In this document: positions 18,750-27,583 of the stretch, piece by piece
Layout of the letters: the number at the start of each line of letters is the position of its first letter
Numbering within the stretch: position 1 is the first letter of the stretch
Program-made: the position numbers and the translations under genes
The notes under the pieces: generated by a model
What the model was told of the DNA's origin: nothing
What the model saw: the letters and a program-made list of their open reading frames with translations, nothing else
The model's database searches: none
Origin: Brevundimonas fontaquae
GTDB taxonomy: Bacteria; Pseudomonadota; Alphaproteobacteria; Caulobacterales; Caulobacteraceae
DNA length: 64,000 nt
Direction of reading: 5' to 3'
Assembly (NCBI RefSeq): GCF_017086445.1
Contig: NZ_CP070968.1
Location: 992,001-1,056,000, forward strand

Positions 18750-19733
18750 TCAGGACGCATCCAGATAGGCCGAGGCGTCGACGAAGGCCTGAACCGCAGC
18801 CTGATCGGCGTAGTCCAGCTCCAGCATCGCCTTGATCGCTGCGGCCTTGTCCGGCGCGCGGTCGTAGTAGCCGCTGGCGATGGCGTAGCCGACGTAATAG
18901 CCCAGGTCGGCCGTCCCGAAGCGGTTGTTCGCCCCGTTGTACAGCCAGCCGCTGAAGTCCTCGCCGTTCATGTCGGCGCGGAAGGCCGTCTTGATCGCTG
19001 CGTCATTGGCCGGGCCGTAGGTCACATACGGCAGTTTCGGCAGCCGCCCGGTCGCTTTTTCGGCCACGAAATCGGCGACGCCCTCATAGACGACCTGGGC
19101 CAGCAGGGTCTGGCGTTCGCCCTGTTGCTGGGTGTGAACCACCTCGTGGGTCGCCAGCAAATCCAGGTTCTCCAGCGGATCGCTCGCGAAATAGGCGGTG
19201 AAGAACCGTTTCAGATTGGGCGGCATCTGCGACAGGTCCACGCTGGCGTCGCCGGTGGCCATCTCCACGCCGATCAGCACCTTGTCGCCCTGGGTCGTTC
19301 CCGCCGAACGCAGGGCGCCGACTTCGAAATATACGCCGGCGGGTCGCAGATCGGGATACAGTTCGCGCAGTCGCGCCAGATGAACCTCCAGCCTGTCCAG
19401 CGCCTGACCAGCCAAGGCGGTTCGCGGCCGCACCGTGTCCCAATAGGCGGGATAGTCTCGGATCGCATCCAGATAGGTGTCGACCGTATAGGCCTTGGCC
19501 TCCATGAAGGCCGCCAGACCCGGCGTGCCCTGGTCGATGTACATCCGCTGGAACAGGTCGCGTTGACGGGCGGGATCGGCTTCGGTGCGCACGGCGTCAT
19601 AGGCGCTCCAGAACCGCGCGATGTCGCTGTCCACCACCCGCACCTGAGGGACGGGGTCCGGCGACTGGGCCACAGCTGGCGCCGACAGCAGGCAGACGAT
19701 CGTTGCGGCGGCGGCGGACAGAATGTGGCGCAT
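18750..19733 (-). CDS. exported HExxH zinc metalloprotease-like protein (DUF2268-like)
   Basis: 327 residues from ATG 19733 (GGAGA RBS); a longer open frame upstream has no support. A Sec signal peptide ends near A-V-A-Q. The zinc motif is H-E-V-V-H in the segment DLLATHEVVHTQQ, followed about 25 residues on by YEGVADFVAE, which supplies a plausible third ligand or catalytic glutamate. This arrangement matches DUF2268-type putative peptidases. It is probably periplasmic; the substrate is unknown. It lies 90 bp upstream of hslU but is unlikely to be functionally tied to it. Confidence 0.75.
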   Translation of the reverse strand: MRHILSAAAATIVCLLSAPAVAQSPDPVPQVRVVDSDIARFWSAYDAVRTEADPARQRDLFQRMYIDQGTPGLAAFMEAKAYTVDTYLDAIRDYPAYWDTVRPRTALAGQALDRLEVHLARLRELYPDLRPAGVYFEVGALRSAGTTQGDKVLIGVEMATGDASVDLSQMPPNLKRFFTAYFASDPLENLDLLATHEVVHTQQQGERQTLLAQVVYEGVADFVAEKATGRLPKLPYVTYGPANDAAIKTAFRADMNGEDFSGWLYNGANNRFGTADLGYYVGYAIASGYYDRAPDKAAAIKAMLELDYADQAAVQAFVDASAYLDAS

Positions 19734-19835
19734 AGACAGGTCTCCGGCTGACGGGGCGGCATGGGGGCGCAAGCGTGGCCTTGGCTCAAATGAAATAGTC
19801 GTAATCATCGGGCGGACTGGAGGCGTCATGCCGCC

Positions 19836-20423
19836 ATGCCCTCGCGCCGTTCCTGCGCTATGGCTTCCGGAATGGAAACGCCCAAACTCGCCCTGACGCC
19901 GTTGGAAACCGACCGACTGATCCTGCGCCGTTTCGCGGCGGGCGACGCCGCCGACCTGTTCGCCTATCTTCACCAACCTCGCGCCGCCTGTTTCGCCGCG
20001 ATGGCGCTTCAGGACATGGCGGCGGCCGAGGCGGAAGTGCTCAAGCGCGCAGCCGAGGGTGAGTATATCGCCGTCCAGTCCAAGACCGACGGCCGTGTCA
20101 TCGGCGATGTCTTCGCGATGTTCGAGGCGCCGGACACCTGGTCCATCGGCTGGAACTTCAACAGCGCCTATGCGGGCGCCGGCTATGCGTCCGAAGCGGC
20201 CCGCGCCCTGGTCGACCATCTGTTCGCGGACAAGGCGGCTCGTCGCCTGTACGCCTATGTCGAGGAAGACAATTTGGCGTCACAGAGGCTTTGCGAACGG
20301 CTGGGCATGCGGCGCGAAGGGCTGTTTCGCGAGTTCATCTCGTTCGTGAACGACGCCGCGGGCCAGCCGATCTACGTCAACACGTGTCAGTACGCCCTTC
20401 TGCGACACGAATGGCGAGCCTGA
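19836..20423 (+). CDS. GNAT-family N-acetyltransferase (RimJ-like)
   Basis: Up to 195 residues. The conserved domain starts at LTPLETDRLILRRF, and ATG 19872 is the most family-like start; 19836 is kept because a GGAGG lies upstream, though 12 bases away. The acetyl-CoA loop appears as AYAGAGYASEAARALVDHLF, and the C-terminal N-LASQRLCERLGMRREG is the classic RimJ/RimL end. It probably acetylates a protein N-terminus or a small molecule. It converges with ppa across a terminator hairpin. Confidence 0.85.
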   Translation: MPSRRSCAMASGMETPKLALTPLETDRLILRRFAAGDAADLFAYLHQPRAACFAAMALQDMAAAEAEVLKRAAEGEYIAVQSKTDGRVIGDVFAMFEAPDTWSIGWNFNSAYAGAGYASEAARALVDHLFADKAARRLYAYVEEDNLASQRLCERLGMRREGLFREFISFVNDAAGQPIYVNTCQYALLRHEWRA

Positions 20424-20431
20424 CGGTCAGC

Positions 20432-20462
20432 AAAAAGGCGTCCCCTGATCTGAGGACGCCTT
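20432..20462 (-). terminator. rho-independent terminator of ppa
   Basis: On the minus strand a 9-bp stem, AAGGCGTCC/GGACGCCTT with a 10-nt loop, ends in a run of five Ts. It lies 27 bp after the ppa stop. Confidence 0.75.
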
Positions 20463-20488
20463 AAGGCTTCAAGCGCTTGTCGCCAGTA

Positions 20489-21049
20489 TCAGGCGGCGTT
20501 GGCGGCCTTGTTCTTGGCCAGCCTGTCCTGGTGGGCCTGCATGCCCTTGGCGATCAGGTCGGCCGCCTCGCCGGCGTCGCCCCAGCCCTCGACCTTGACC
20601 GACTTGCCCTTCTCCAGGTCCTTGTAGCGGGTGAAGAAGTGCTCGATCTGCTCGATCAGGATGGCCGGCAGCTGACGATAGCTGGCGATCTCGGTGTAGT
20701 AGGGGTTCAGCTTGTCGACCGGCACGGCCAGGATCTTTTCGTCACCGCCGGCCTCGTCCGTCATCTTCAGCACGCCGATGGGCCGCGAGCGGATGACGCA
20801 GCCCGGAACGACCGGCGTCGGGTTCAGCACGATCACGTCGCAGGGGTCGCCGTCGTCCGACAGGGTGTGCGGCACGAAGCCGTAGTTGCCCGGATAGTAC
20901 ATGGCCGTGTGCAGGAAACGGTCGACGAACAGGGCGCCCGAGGCCTTGTCCATCTCGTATTTCACCGGCAGGCCGCCCTGCGGAATTTCGATGATGACGT
21001 TGATGTCCCAGGGAGCGTTCGGGCCGACGGGAATGGCGTCGAGGTTCAT
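20489..21049 (-). CDS. ppa: inorganic pyrophosphatase, family I
   Basis: 186 residues from ATG 21049. Family I signatures are present: [15 protein letters not shown], the [24 protein letters not shown] core with the DGDPCD metal site, and KILAVP. It hydrolyses pyrophosphate in the cytoplasm using Mg2+. The C-terminus (AKNKAANAA) is an added hydrophilic tail. It is divergent from a DUF599 gene and terminated by the hairpin at 20432-20462. Confidence 0.96.
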   Translation of the reverse strand: MNLDAIPVGPNAPWDINVIIEIPQGGLPVKYEMDKASGALFVDRFLHTAMYYPGNYGFVPHTLSDDGDPCDVIVLNPTPVVPGCVIRSRPIGVLKMTDEAGGDEKILAVPVDKLNPYYTEIASYRQLPAILIEQIEHFFTRYKDLEKGKSVKVEGWGDAGEAADLIAKGMQAHQDRLAKNKAANAA

Positions 21050-21188
21050 GGCGGGTCTTTGCTGCGACTGCGAAACTTTGAAAGGCGAAGGGTGATAGGC
21101 TCCCCGGCTCGTCACGGCAAGGGCGACATGCGGCGAACACGGGCCCGGCGGACTTGCGTCTCGGCGCATCATCGCGGACATCTGGATC

Positions 21189-21872
21189 ATGACCTGGACC
21201 GATTGGGCCGCGCTTGCGCTCTTCTTCATCTGCTGGCTGGGATACAGCCCGATCCTGTCGCTGATCAGCCGCAGGGGCGGTTCACTGAACGAGGACATGG
21301 TGCACGTCCGCGCGGTTTGGATGCAATCGATGGCTCACCGCGAAATCCGGCTGGTGGACAGTCAGTTGATGGGCCATTCGATCAACTCGGCGTCCTTCTT
21401 CGCCTCGACCAACCTGCTGTTGATCGCGGCGGTGGCGGGCATTCTGTTCGGCGGCGAAAGCGCGCTTCAGGGGTTCGCGGCCGTCGGGGCGGAAAATGTG
21501 CCGATGAAGATTCTGGAGGCCAAGCTGGCGCTGGTGCTGATCTGCCTCGCGCGCGGCTTTCTGGATTTCATCTGGGCGCTGCGCCAGATGAACTACACCC
21601 TGGCGCTGATCGGCGCGGCGCCGGAGATCCACACCAATACCGACCGCAAGGCCTTCAGCGAGGCGGCGGGACAGCTTCTGAACCCGGCGCTCAGTTCTTT
21701 CAGTCAGGGTGTCCGCGGCTATTATTTCGCTCTGGCGGCGGCGGCCTGGCTGTTCGGACCGCTATGGCTGGCGCTGGGTGTCGCCTCGTCGTTCGGCCTT
21801 TTGATCTACCGCCAGGAGGCGTCGCCTGCCGCTCGCGCCATACGCAACGCACGGCGGTTGCTGGAACACTGA
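21189..21872 (+). CDS. DUF599-family membrane protein
   Basis: 227 residues with about four membrane helices. The family pattern is evident: [13 protein letters not shown], then [34 protein letters not shown] and a conserved [14 protein letters not shown]. Function is unknown. It is divergent from ppa. The 3' region leads into a small-RNA gene with its own promoter. Confidence 0.8.
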   Translation: MTWTDWAALALFFICWLGYSPILSLISRRGGSLNEDMVHVRAVWMQSMAHREIRLVDSQLMGHSINSASFFASTNLLLIAAVAGILFGGESALQGFAAVGAENVPMKILEAKLALVLICLARGFLDFIWALRQMNYTLALIGAAPEIHTNTDRKAFSEAAGQLLNPALSSFSQGVRGYYFALAAAAWLFGPLWLALGVASSFGLLIYRQEASPAARAIRNARRLLEH

Positions 21873-21995
21873 TCAACGCTATTACGCAGTTGCGAAACGA
21901 ACGCCGCGTCCAAGGTCGGTCTAAATGCCGTCATCATTGGCTTGGCGGGGCCATATTTCCGTAACAAGGCGTGACCGCAGCGGCTTGCATTGGCC

Positions 21996-22024
21996 TTGAC
22001 CCATTGTGCATCGCAACCTAAGTT
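21996..22024 (+). promoter_or_regulatory. promoter of candidate small RNA
   Basis: TTGACC (21996-22001), a 17-bp spacer and TAAGTT (22019-22024) precede the hairpin-rich segment ending in a strong terminator. The predicted start is near 22031. Confidence 0.5.
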
Positions 22025-22030
22025 GACCTC

Positions 22031-22115
22031 TGACGCCTCCGGGCGTCTTGCCCTTCCTGGGCGTTTCCTCCCTATAGACTTTTAATGCCGCACCCTCGGG
22101 TGCGGCTTTTTTTTT
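22031..22115 (+). ncRNA. candidate trans-acting sRNA with CU-rich loops
   Basis: About 85 nt with three hairpins and no ORF. Hairpin 1 is GACGCC-TCCG-GGCGTC (22032-22047), hairpin 2 is GCCC-TTCCT-GGGC (22050-22062), then single-stranded TTTCCTCCC, then a 9-bp GC-rich terminator stem with nine Ts. Exposed CCUCC-type motifs that mimic an anti-Shine-Dalgarno, two small hairpins and a terminator recall the alphaproteobacterial cuckoo/CcsR small RNAs. Membership is inferred from layout only. A 3' UTR of the DUF599 gene is the alternative. Confidence 0.6.
22087..22115 (+). terminator. rho-independent terminator
   Basis: GCCGCACCC-TC-GGGTGCGGC followed by nine Ts; the strongest intrinsic terminator noticed in the window. 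Confidence 0.92.
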
Positions 22116-22133
22116 GATCTGATCAGCGATCAG

Positions 22134-22958
22134 TCAGGCCGACCACGCGTCCGCGCACAGGGCTGCGATCACGCGCGACAAGGCCTTTTGCGTCTTGGCG
22201 TACGTCGCGTTGGGGGCCAGCGTCGTCTCGTCCAGATACAGTTTGCGGCTCAGTTCGATCTGGATGGCCTCATAGCCCTCGTCCGGGCGGCCCCAGCGTT
22301 GGGTGGACCAACCGCCGGCGTAGGGATGGTTCTGCGCCACGCGCCAGCCCAAGCCCTCGAACAACTCACGCAGCCGTCGGCTGAGCCGAGCGCTGCACGA
22401 CGAGCCGTAACGATCGCCCAGCACGACCTCGGCGCCCACGGCGCGCGCCGGCATCGAATGCCAGTCGATCAATACGGCTCGTCCGTGCGTCGCGCGCGTC
22501 GTCTGCATCCGTTCGCCCAAGGCTTGGTGATAGGGGGCGTGGACCTTGGCGATGCGGTGCGTGGCCTCCGCCAGCGTCAGCCGGCGCGCGTAAAGCGGCG
22601 TCCCGTCGCCGGCCAATCGCGGGATCACGCCATAACCGGCGGCCGTCTTGGCTCCGACCGGCCCGTCCAGATCCGCGATCAGGGCCGGGTCAAGCTCAGA
22701 GGGATCACGGTTTAGATCGACATAGGCCCGACCGATCCGGCCTTCGATCAGCGCGGCGCCTCTGCGCGGTCCCTCTGCGATCAAGCGCCCGACCAGGGCG
22801 TCCTCGGCGCTTTTCAGGCTGACGCGCGACAGGCCTGGCGCCGCGCCCATGTCGTCGGGATAGAGGTCGCCGGAGTGAGGCGAGGCGAACACCAGCGCCG
22901 TCGCAGGCGCGTCCGCCGCCGGGGCGGTGATCGAAAAGCTGTCGCCGCCGTCGGTCAT
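22134..22958 (-). CDS. N-formylglutamate amidohydrolase family protein
   Basis: 274 residues. The family fold is shown by VFASPHSGDLYPDD near the N-terminus, AYVDLNRDPSELDP, HAPYHQAL and LIDWHSMP, with His/Asp/Glu residues typical of the metal site. Members remove formate from N-formylglutamate at the end of histidine breakdown, or act on related N-acyl amino acids. No hut genes are nearby, so the physiological substrate is open. It is divergent from cpdR. Confidence 0.85.
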   Translation of the reverse strand: MTDGGDSFSITAPAADAPATALVFASPHSGDLYPDDMGAAPGLSRVSLKSAEDALVGRLIAEGPRRGAALIEGRIGRAYVDLNRDPSELDPALIADLDGPVGAKTAAGYGVIPRLAGDGTPLYARRLTLAEATHRIAKVHAPYHQALGERMQTTRATHGRAVLIDWHSMPARAVGAEVVLGDRYGSSCSARLSRRLRELFEGLGWRVAQNHPYAGGWSTQRWGRPDEGYEAIQIELSRKLYLDETTLAPNATYAKTQKALSRVIAALCADAWSA

Positions 22959-23070
22959 GCCCCCGCTTAGCGCGTTTCGCTGTGGAAGGAAGTCGGCTGA
23001 CCGGCGAATTTCATCGGCGGTTTACCGTTCGGGCTCTAGGTTTGCGGTCTGTTTCAAGGGTGTTTCTCGA

Positions 23071-23427
23071 ATGGCGCGTATTCTCCTGGCCGAAGACGAC
23101 GGTTCGTTGCGCGGATTTCTGACGCGCGCGCTGGAGCGGGCAGGGCACCAGGTCATCGACTGCGAGAACGGCGACGACGCGATCGACGCGTTAGAACACG
23201 GCCCCTACGACCTGCTGCTGACCGACATCGTCATGCCGGGCGCCGACGGGATCGAGGTCGCCCGCGTCGCCGCCGCCCGCCAGCCCGGCCTGCGCATCAT
23301 GTTCATCACCGGGTTCGCCGCCGTGGCCCTGACGGCCGCGCAGGCCACGCCGGACGCCAAGGTGTTGTCCAAGCCCGTCCACCTGCGCGATCTGGTCAAT
23401 GAGGTCGAGCGGATGGTCGCCGCCTGA
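23071..23427 (+). CDS. cpdR: CpdR-type single-domain response regulator
   Basis: 118 residues, the length of Caulobacter CpdR. The receiver domain has the acidic pair D9/D10, phospho-acceptor Asp52 in LLTDIVMP, and the very CpdR-like run IMFITGFAAVAL and SKPVHLRDLVNEVERM, ending in two alanines. In Caulobacter, unphosphorylated CpdR brings ClpXP and its substrates to the cell pole to drive cell-cycle proteolysis, and phosphorylation through the CckA-ChpT relay switches it off. The family identity is strong; the role here is by homology. Confidence 0.93.
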   Translation: MARILLAEDDGSLRGFLTRALERAGHQVIDCENGDDAIDALEHGPYDLLLTDIVMPGADGIEVARVAAARQPGLRIMFITGFAAVALTAAQATPDAKVLSKPVHLRDLVNEVERMVAA

Positions 23428-23563
23428 ACCTTTCCTGCGACTGGGCCGAGCGGCGTTTGGCGAGAAATCGCATTCTTGCCGCTAAATCGGCTTGATGCCG
23501 ACCGGCCTCGCCGCTATACGACCGCTCTTCCCGCTCCGAAGACGTTTTTCGGAGCCCTACGGC

Positions 23564-23638
23564 GGATGCGTAGCTCAGCGGGAGAGCACCTCGTTGACAT
23601 CGAGGGGGTCACAGGTTCAATCCCTGTCGCGTCCACCA
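23564..23638 (+). tRNA. tRNA-Val (anticodon GAC)
   Basis: A 75-nt cloverleaf with encoded CCA. The acceptor stem is GGATGCG/CGCGTCC with one G-U pair, the D arm is GCTC...GAGC, the anticodon stem CCTCG/CGAGG encloses loop TTGACAT (anticodon GAC), and the T arm is ACAGG-TTCAATC-CCTGT. Confidence 0.96.
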
Positions 23639-23690
23639 TTTCCCTTTCTTTTCAGCTCAGTCGCCATCAGCCCTGGCTGGCGTTCTCGCG

Positions 23691-24488
23691 CTAGAGCAGG
23701 CGTCCCTGATCCGACGTCCGGACGGCCGTGTCCGTCGTCAGGCCGCGGCGACGAAGCTCTGTCGCGGCGGTGAAGGCGATGTCGATGTCGCGTCCCGACG
23801 CCAGGATCTGAAGCCGGTCGGCATCCACCGCGCTCCACGCCTTGCCGCGCTCTGGGCCGGCGGGCACGCGGGGCAGAAGTCCCGGTTCGCGGCTCCAAGC
23901 CAGCAGCTGCTCGACGGTCGTTTGGTTCAGCATGTCACGCAGATGGTGGGCGGTGACATAGGCGTCGGGCAGGGCGCGATGCGCCGGCAGGCCTAGCTCA
24001 TGCACCAACCCCTCGGGCCGGCGCAGATAGCGCAGCATCTGGTTGGAGAAGCGCGGCAGGTCGGGCCACAGCCGCAGGGCGCATTTCCAGGTGCAGATCC
24101 ACTTTGCGCCGCCTGACAGGGCAGGGGTGCAATACCGCTGCTCGAAGCTGGCGCGGTGAGCCGCCAGGGCGATCACGCCCGCCTCAGGACGAAGGATGGG
24201 CGGGGCGACGGCTTTCCAATAGCCGGCGTCCTGAACCCACTCGTCCAGAATGTGATGGACCGCCATGGTGTCGGGCGAAATCGGCCGGCCGGGGTTTACG
24301 AAACGGGCGCCGCGCATCGCATCCAGACGCCATAAGCCGACCTCGTCACGCACCACGTCCTGCCAGCCGATCTCGCACACGTCATGAGGGCCGGACCCGG
24401 CGGTCTCCAGGTCGATGACGCGGATGCGCTGGGGGGATGGCGTGAAGTCGGTCAGGGCGTCCTCGGCTTGGGCGTTCACACGGGACAA
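23691..24488 (-). CDS. DEDDh 3'-5' exonuclease domain protein
   Basis: About 265 residues. The start is uncertain: TTG 24488 or GTG 24479, neither with a good RBS. Exo I is VIDLETAG (Asp and Glu), Exo II lies near LAAHRASFEQ, and Exo III is HRALPDAYVT (the DEDDh His and Asp). The C-terminal about 90 residues include EQLLAWSREPGLLPRVPAGPERGKAW, a module common in DnaQ-like exonucleases of this kind. It could trim DNA or RNA. It ends 52 bp after the tRNA-Val gene, on the opposite strand. Confidence 0.85.
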   Translation of the reverse strand: MSRVNAQAEDALTDFTPSPQRIRVIDLETAGSGPHDVCEIGWQDVVRDEVGLWRLDAMRGARFVNPGRPISPDTMAVHHILDEWVQDAGYWKAVAPPILRPEAGVIALAAHRASFEQRYCTPALSGGAKWICTWKCALRLWPDLPRFSNQMLRYLRRPEGLVHELGLPAHRALPDAYVTAHHLRDMLNQTTVEQLLAWSREPGLLPRVPAGPERGKAWSAVDADRLQILASGRDIDIAFTAATELRRRGLTTDTAVRTSDQGRLL

Positions 24489-24543
24489 CGCCTGGGGCGC
24501 CGGATTCGGTCCGGCGCCTGGAAAGACCGCCGACGGTTCGTCG

Positions 24544-24735
24544 TCAGCTCGGCAGACGGAGCGATCCGTGCGGCATGACGGTCATCACGGCCCACAGACC
24601 GACCAGCACCACGGGCGAGGCGATCAGCGCCCGCCGAAAGCGATGCGCTAGATACAGGGCCTCGCCGATCATGATCGACACCAGCATTCGCGTTTCCCCG
24701 GAAACGATAAGCGACACCTGTATGACGTCGCCCAT
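24544..24735 (-). CDS. possible small membrane protein (63 aa)
   Basis: ATG 24735 has GAGG nine bases upstream. The product has one likely membrane helix (IASPVVLVGLWAVMTVM) after an amphipathic, basic segment (YLAHRFRRA). It sits between the exonuclease gene and a divergent DUF1345 gene. I do not recognise the family, and short length makes this tentative. Confidence 0.35.
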   Translation of the reverse strand: MGDVIQVSLIVSGETRMLVSIMIGEALYLAHRFRRALIASPVVLVGLWAVMTVMPHGSLRLPS

Positions 24736-24817
24736 AAAGGCGTGCCTCAATGGGACGAAAATCCATCTAGTCGCCGCTGCTGCGCAGGCGGCGTCTTGGC
24801 TGGACGTGGGTCGTGGA

Positions 24818-25489
24818 ATGCGCGATCTCGCGATCATGGGATTCCTTGCGCGCCTGTTCCGTCTGCATTTGTCGCTGTGGCTTGGGCTGCTGGTGCTGGC
24901 AGCCGTATCGGCGCTGGCACCGGCCACTTTCGGCTGGCCGATGCGACTGGCGGCCGGCTGGGACGCAGGCGTCGCCACCTTTCTCGTCGCGACCTTTGCG
25001 CGGATCTTTCGCGCGCGGTCTCAGGAGGCGATGCGACGCCGCGCGGCGGAACTGGATCAGGCCGGCGTTCTGGTCCTGCCGCTCAGCATGGCGGCGGCCG
25101 TGGCCAGCGTCGTGGTCCTGGTCCTCGCAATGGTGGCCAGAGACGGCAAGCCGACGGTCGGGCAGGCGGTATTCTCAGTATGCACCGTAGGCCTGTCGTG
25201 GCTGTATGTGCACATCATCTTCGCCCTGCATTACGCCCACGGCTTCTACGCGCCGCGCGACGACGGCAAGGGCGATCAGGGCGGGCTGATCTTTCCGGGC
25301 GAGGAGGACGCCGACTACTGGGATTTTCTACACTTCGCCCTGATCATCGGCGTGGCGAACCAGACGGCCGATGTGCAGATCTCCAGCCGCAAGCTGCGCG
25401 GTCTGGCGACGTTTCACAGCCTGATCGCCTGGTTCTTTAACGCCGTTATCCTGGCGCTGACGGTCAATTTGGCCGCCACGCTGCTTTAG
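24818..25489 (+). CDS. DUF1345-family membrane protein
   Basis: About 223 residues from ATG 24818 (217 from ATG 24836). Five membrane helices; conserved features include the tail LHFALIIGVANQTADVQISSRKLRGLATFHSLIAWFFNAVILALTVN, and the middle HIIFALHYAHGFYAP. Function unknown; the family is common in bacterial inner membranes. Confidence 0.82.
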   Translation: MRDLAIMGFLARLFRLHLSLWLGLLVLAAVSALAPATFGWPMRLAAGWDAGVATFLVATFARIFRARSQEAMRRRAAELDQAGVLVLPLSMAAAVASVVVLVLAMVARDGKPTVGQAVFSVCTVGLSWLYVHIIFALHYAHGFYAPRDDGKGDQGGLIFPGEEDADYWDFLHFALIIGVANQTADVQISSRKLRGLATFHSLIAWFFNAVILALTVNLAATLL

Positions 25490-25507
25490 GCACGCGCAGC
25501 CGTTAGG

Positions 25508-25759
25508 TCAGAGATCGACCGGGCGGCCGGATTCCTCTTCTTCAAGCGTGACGGCGACATCGGCGTTGGCCGACAGGCGCACCTTGTCGCCCTCGACGCC
25601 GGCGACGAAACCGTTCTCGATATAGTGGTGGTGATCGGCGTGGGCGCCGGTGTTCTCGCGCCGCGTCAGCTTGATCCGGTCGCTCTCGACCCGGTCCACG
25701 ACGCCGACGTGAACACCGTCGGCTCCGATGACTTCCATGCCTTCCTTGATCTCGCTCAT
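25508..25759 (-). CDS. DUF2171-family protein
   Basis: 83 residues from ATG 25759 with AGGAAAG upstream. The protein resembles DUF2171 (PRC-barrel-like): IKEGMEVIGADGVHVGVVDRVE, DRIKLTRRE, then a His-rich H-A-D-H-H-H-Y and VRLSANADVAV. It is acidic at the C-terminus and cytosolic. The role is unknown; members are often small stress-associated proteins. It is divergent from rsgA. Confidence 0.78.
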   Translation of the reverse strand: MSEIKEGMEVIGADGVHVGVVDRVESDRIKLTRRENTGAHADHHHYIENGFVAGVEGDKVRLSANADVAVTLEEEESGRPVDL

Positions 25760-25844
25760 AACCGTTCTTTCCTCGCTGAACATCGTGTCGATAGCGGAGC
25801 GCCGCCGACCGGCATTTCGTTCCCGAGGCGCTGGGACGGCGAGC

Positions 25845-27014
25845 ATGCTTGTTCGCGACCCCGCCGACTGGCAAGGCTTTGGGAGAGTGTTCAGCACAAG
25901 CCGGCTGAGGAGCGCGAGCGACAGGGATGCCGTTGACTTGATCGAACAGTATGGATGGTCCGAGGTCTGGGCGACGGCGTTTGCGCCGCATGCCCATGCC
26001 GGTCACACGCCGGGCCGCGTGATCCTCCAGCATCGCAATGGCTATCTGGTCGTCACGGATGCGGGCGAGCTTCAGGCCAAGGCGTCCGGCCGACTGCGGC
26101 ACGAAGCCCAGGAGACTGGGCCCCCTGCAGTGGGCGACTGGGTGGCGCTGTCGCCGAACCCTCAGGACGGCGCCGCCACCATCCATGCCGTCCTGCCTCG
26201 CCATACGGCCTTCGTGCGGCGGGCGGCGGACAGCGCGCGTCGAACCCAGATCCTGGCGGCCAATATCGACCTGGCCTTCGTCGCCACCTCGATGAATGCG
26301 GATCTGAATCCGCGCCGGATACAGCGTTTCCTGGCTGCCGCGATGGACAGCGGAGCGCGGCCTGTTCTTGTTCTGACGAAGTCGGATCTCAGCGCCGACC
26401 CCCAAGCCGAGGCCGCTCAGGTGGCGGCGCTGGAGGCGCAGACCCTGGTCCTGACCGTCTCGGCGCGCGAAGGCGTCGGCATGGAGGCGCTGCGTCTTCA
26501 GGTGAAGCCGGGCGAGACCTGCGTCCTGATCGGCTCGTCGGGTGTCGGCAAGTCCACCTTGGTCAACGCCTTCCTGAACGAGGATCGGATGGCGACCCAG
26601 GCGATCCGCGCATCCGACGACCAGGGACGGCATACCACCAGCCATCGCCAGCTGATCCCGCTGCCCGGCGGCGGTCTCATCATCGACACGCCCGGCATCC
26701 GCGAAGTGGGCCTGATCGACGCCGAAGAGGGTGTGGAAGCGGTCTTCGACGATATCGAACACCTGATGCAGGAGTGCCGCTTCACCAACTGCGGCCATGT
26801 GAGCGAGCCGGGATGCGCTGTCCAGGCGGCCCTGGCGGACGGCACGCTGGAGGGACCGCGCTGGGCGCATTTCCAGAAGCTGAAGTCGGAACTGGCGGCC
26901 GCAGGGGACAAGGCGGAACGGATCGCCAAGGCTGCGGAACGCCGGCGGCTGGGCGGCCTGCAGAAGGTCTATCGCGCGACGAAGCGCAACGATCGGGGCG
27001 GGGCCGATCGATAG
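25845..27014 (+). CDS. rsgA: ribosome small-subunit-dependent GTPase A
   Basis: About 389 residues from ATG 25845, which gives an N-terminus longer than usual before the OB-fold (starting near IEQYGWSEVWATAFAPH); a start further in is possible. The circularly permuted GTPase has G4 TKSD first, then G1 GSSGVGKS (about 226) and G3 DTPG. The zinc site is C-x4-C-x-H-x5-C in ECRFTNCGHVSEPGC (about 310). It checks late 30S ribosome assembly. Confidence 0.93.
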   Translation: MLVRDPADWQGFGRVFSTSRLRSASDRDAVDLIEQYGWSEVWATAFAPHAHAGHTPGRVILQHRNGYLVVTDAGELQAKASGRLRHEAQETGPPAVGDWVALSPNPQDGAATIHAVLPRHTAFVRRAADSARRTQILAANIDLAFVATSMNADLNPRRIQRFLAAAMDSGARPVLVLTKSDLSADPQAEAAQVAALEAQTLVLTVSAREGVGMEALRLQVKPGETCVLIGSSGVGKSTLVNAFLNEDRMATQAIRASDDQGRHTTSHRQLIPLPGGGLIIDTPGIREVGLIDAEEGVEAVFDDIEHLMQECRFTNCGHVSEPGCAVQAALADGTLEGPRWAHFQKLKSELAAAGDKAERIAKAAERRRLGGLQKVYRATKRNDRGGADR

Positions 27015-27094
27015 CGTCGATGGCGCAACCGAATTTCGACGTGTTGCGGGGCCAAACGGGCTAGGTGAAGTCCTTAGACTTAAGAAAGATCACC

Positions 27095-27418
27095 ATGTCC
27101 GCATTCACCATCGTCACCACCAGCGCCGTTCAGGGCAGCGAGGCCGCAGAGGTCAACACGCTGACCGACGACTTTTCCGACGCCAGCGAGGCGGTGGGCT
27201 ATGCACGGCGCATGGCCGACGAGATGATCGACATGGCCGATCAGCTGTTGCTGGATTTCGATTACAGCAACGTCGGCGTCTATGAGGGCGACCTGCTGGA
27301 CGAAGACGTCACCCCGGATCACCCCGCCCTGATCGGCGTCTGGGTGCTGGATGAAGAAGGCTCGGCCTTCGTGCCGGCCGAAGAGTTCCGCCAGGGATCG
27401 ACCGAAGTCGAGAACTGA
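27095..27418 (+). CDS. hypothetical acidic protein (107 aa)
   Basis: ATG 27095 follows AAGAAAG. The product is strongly acidic (repeated D-D, E-E, DLLDEDV), with a helical middle (YARRMADEMIDMADQLLLDF) and no signal or membrane segment. I do not recognise the family. It is the last gene before the tRNA-Ala fragment and integrase, so it marks the chromosomal side of the probable island junction. Confidence 0.6.
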   Translation: MSAFTIVTTSAVQGSEAAEVNTLTDDFSDASEAVGYARRMADEMIDMADQLLLDFDYSNVGVYEGDLLDEDVTPDHPALIGVWVLDEEGSAFVPAEEFRQGSTEVEN

Positions 27419-27583
27419 TCGGCGGCTATCGCGGCGGGAGGCTCGTGTCGAGCCGCCTGCCGCATTCGTCATCGGACGAGAGACGGGCGCCTAGTCGCGC
27501 GCCCAGTGGCGACTTCTGCGGATAGGAAATGTGGGTGAGGATGGACGTCCCTCCGAACACCTTGCGGTGCTCGGAGGTGACGA

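Noticed and set aside
17757..19751. 664-codon open frame on the plus strand across hslU and the HExxH protease gene
   Set aside because: Both minus-strand genes have unmistakable motifs; the plus-strand frame is low-complexity with no RBS or family match.
19734..20219. Upstream extension of the HExxH protease gene
   Set aside because: The ATG at 19733 has an RBS and begins a normal signal peptide; the extension runs antisense to the GNAT gene.
22959..23070. CtrA box (TTAA-N7-TTAA) upstream of cpdR
   Set aside because: No such pair was found, although CtrA control of cpdR is known in Caulobacter.
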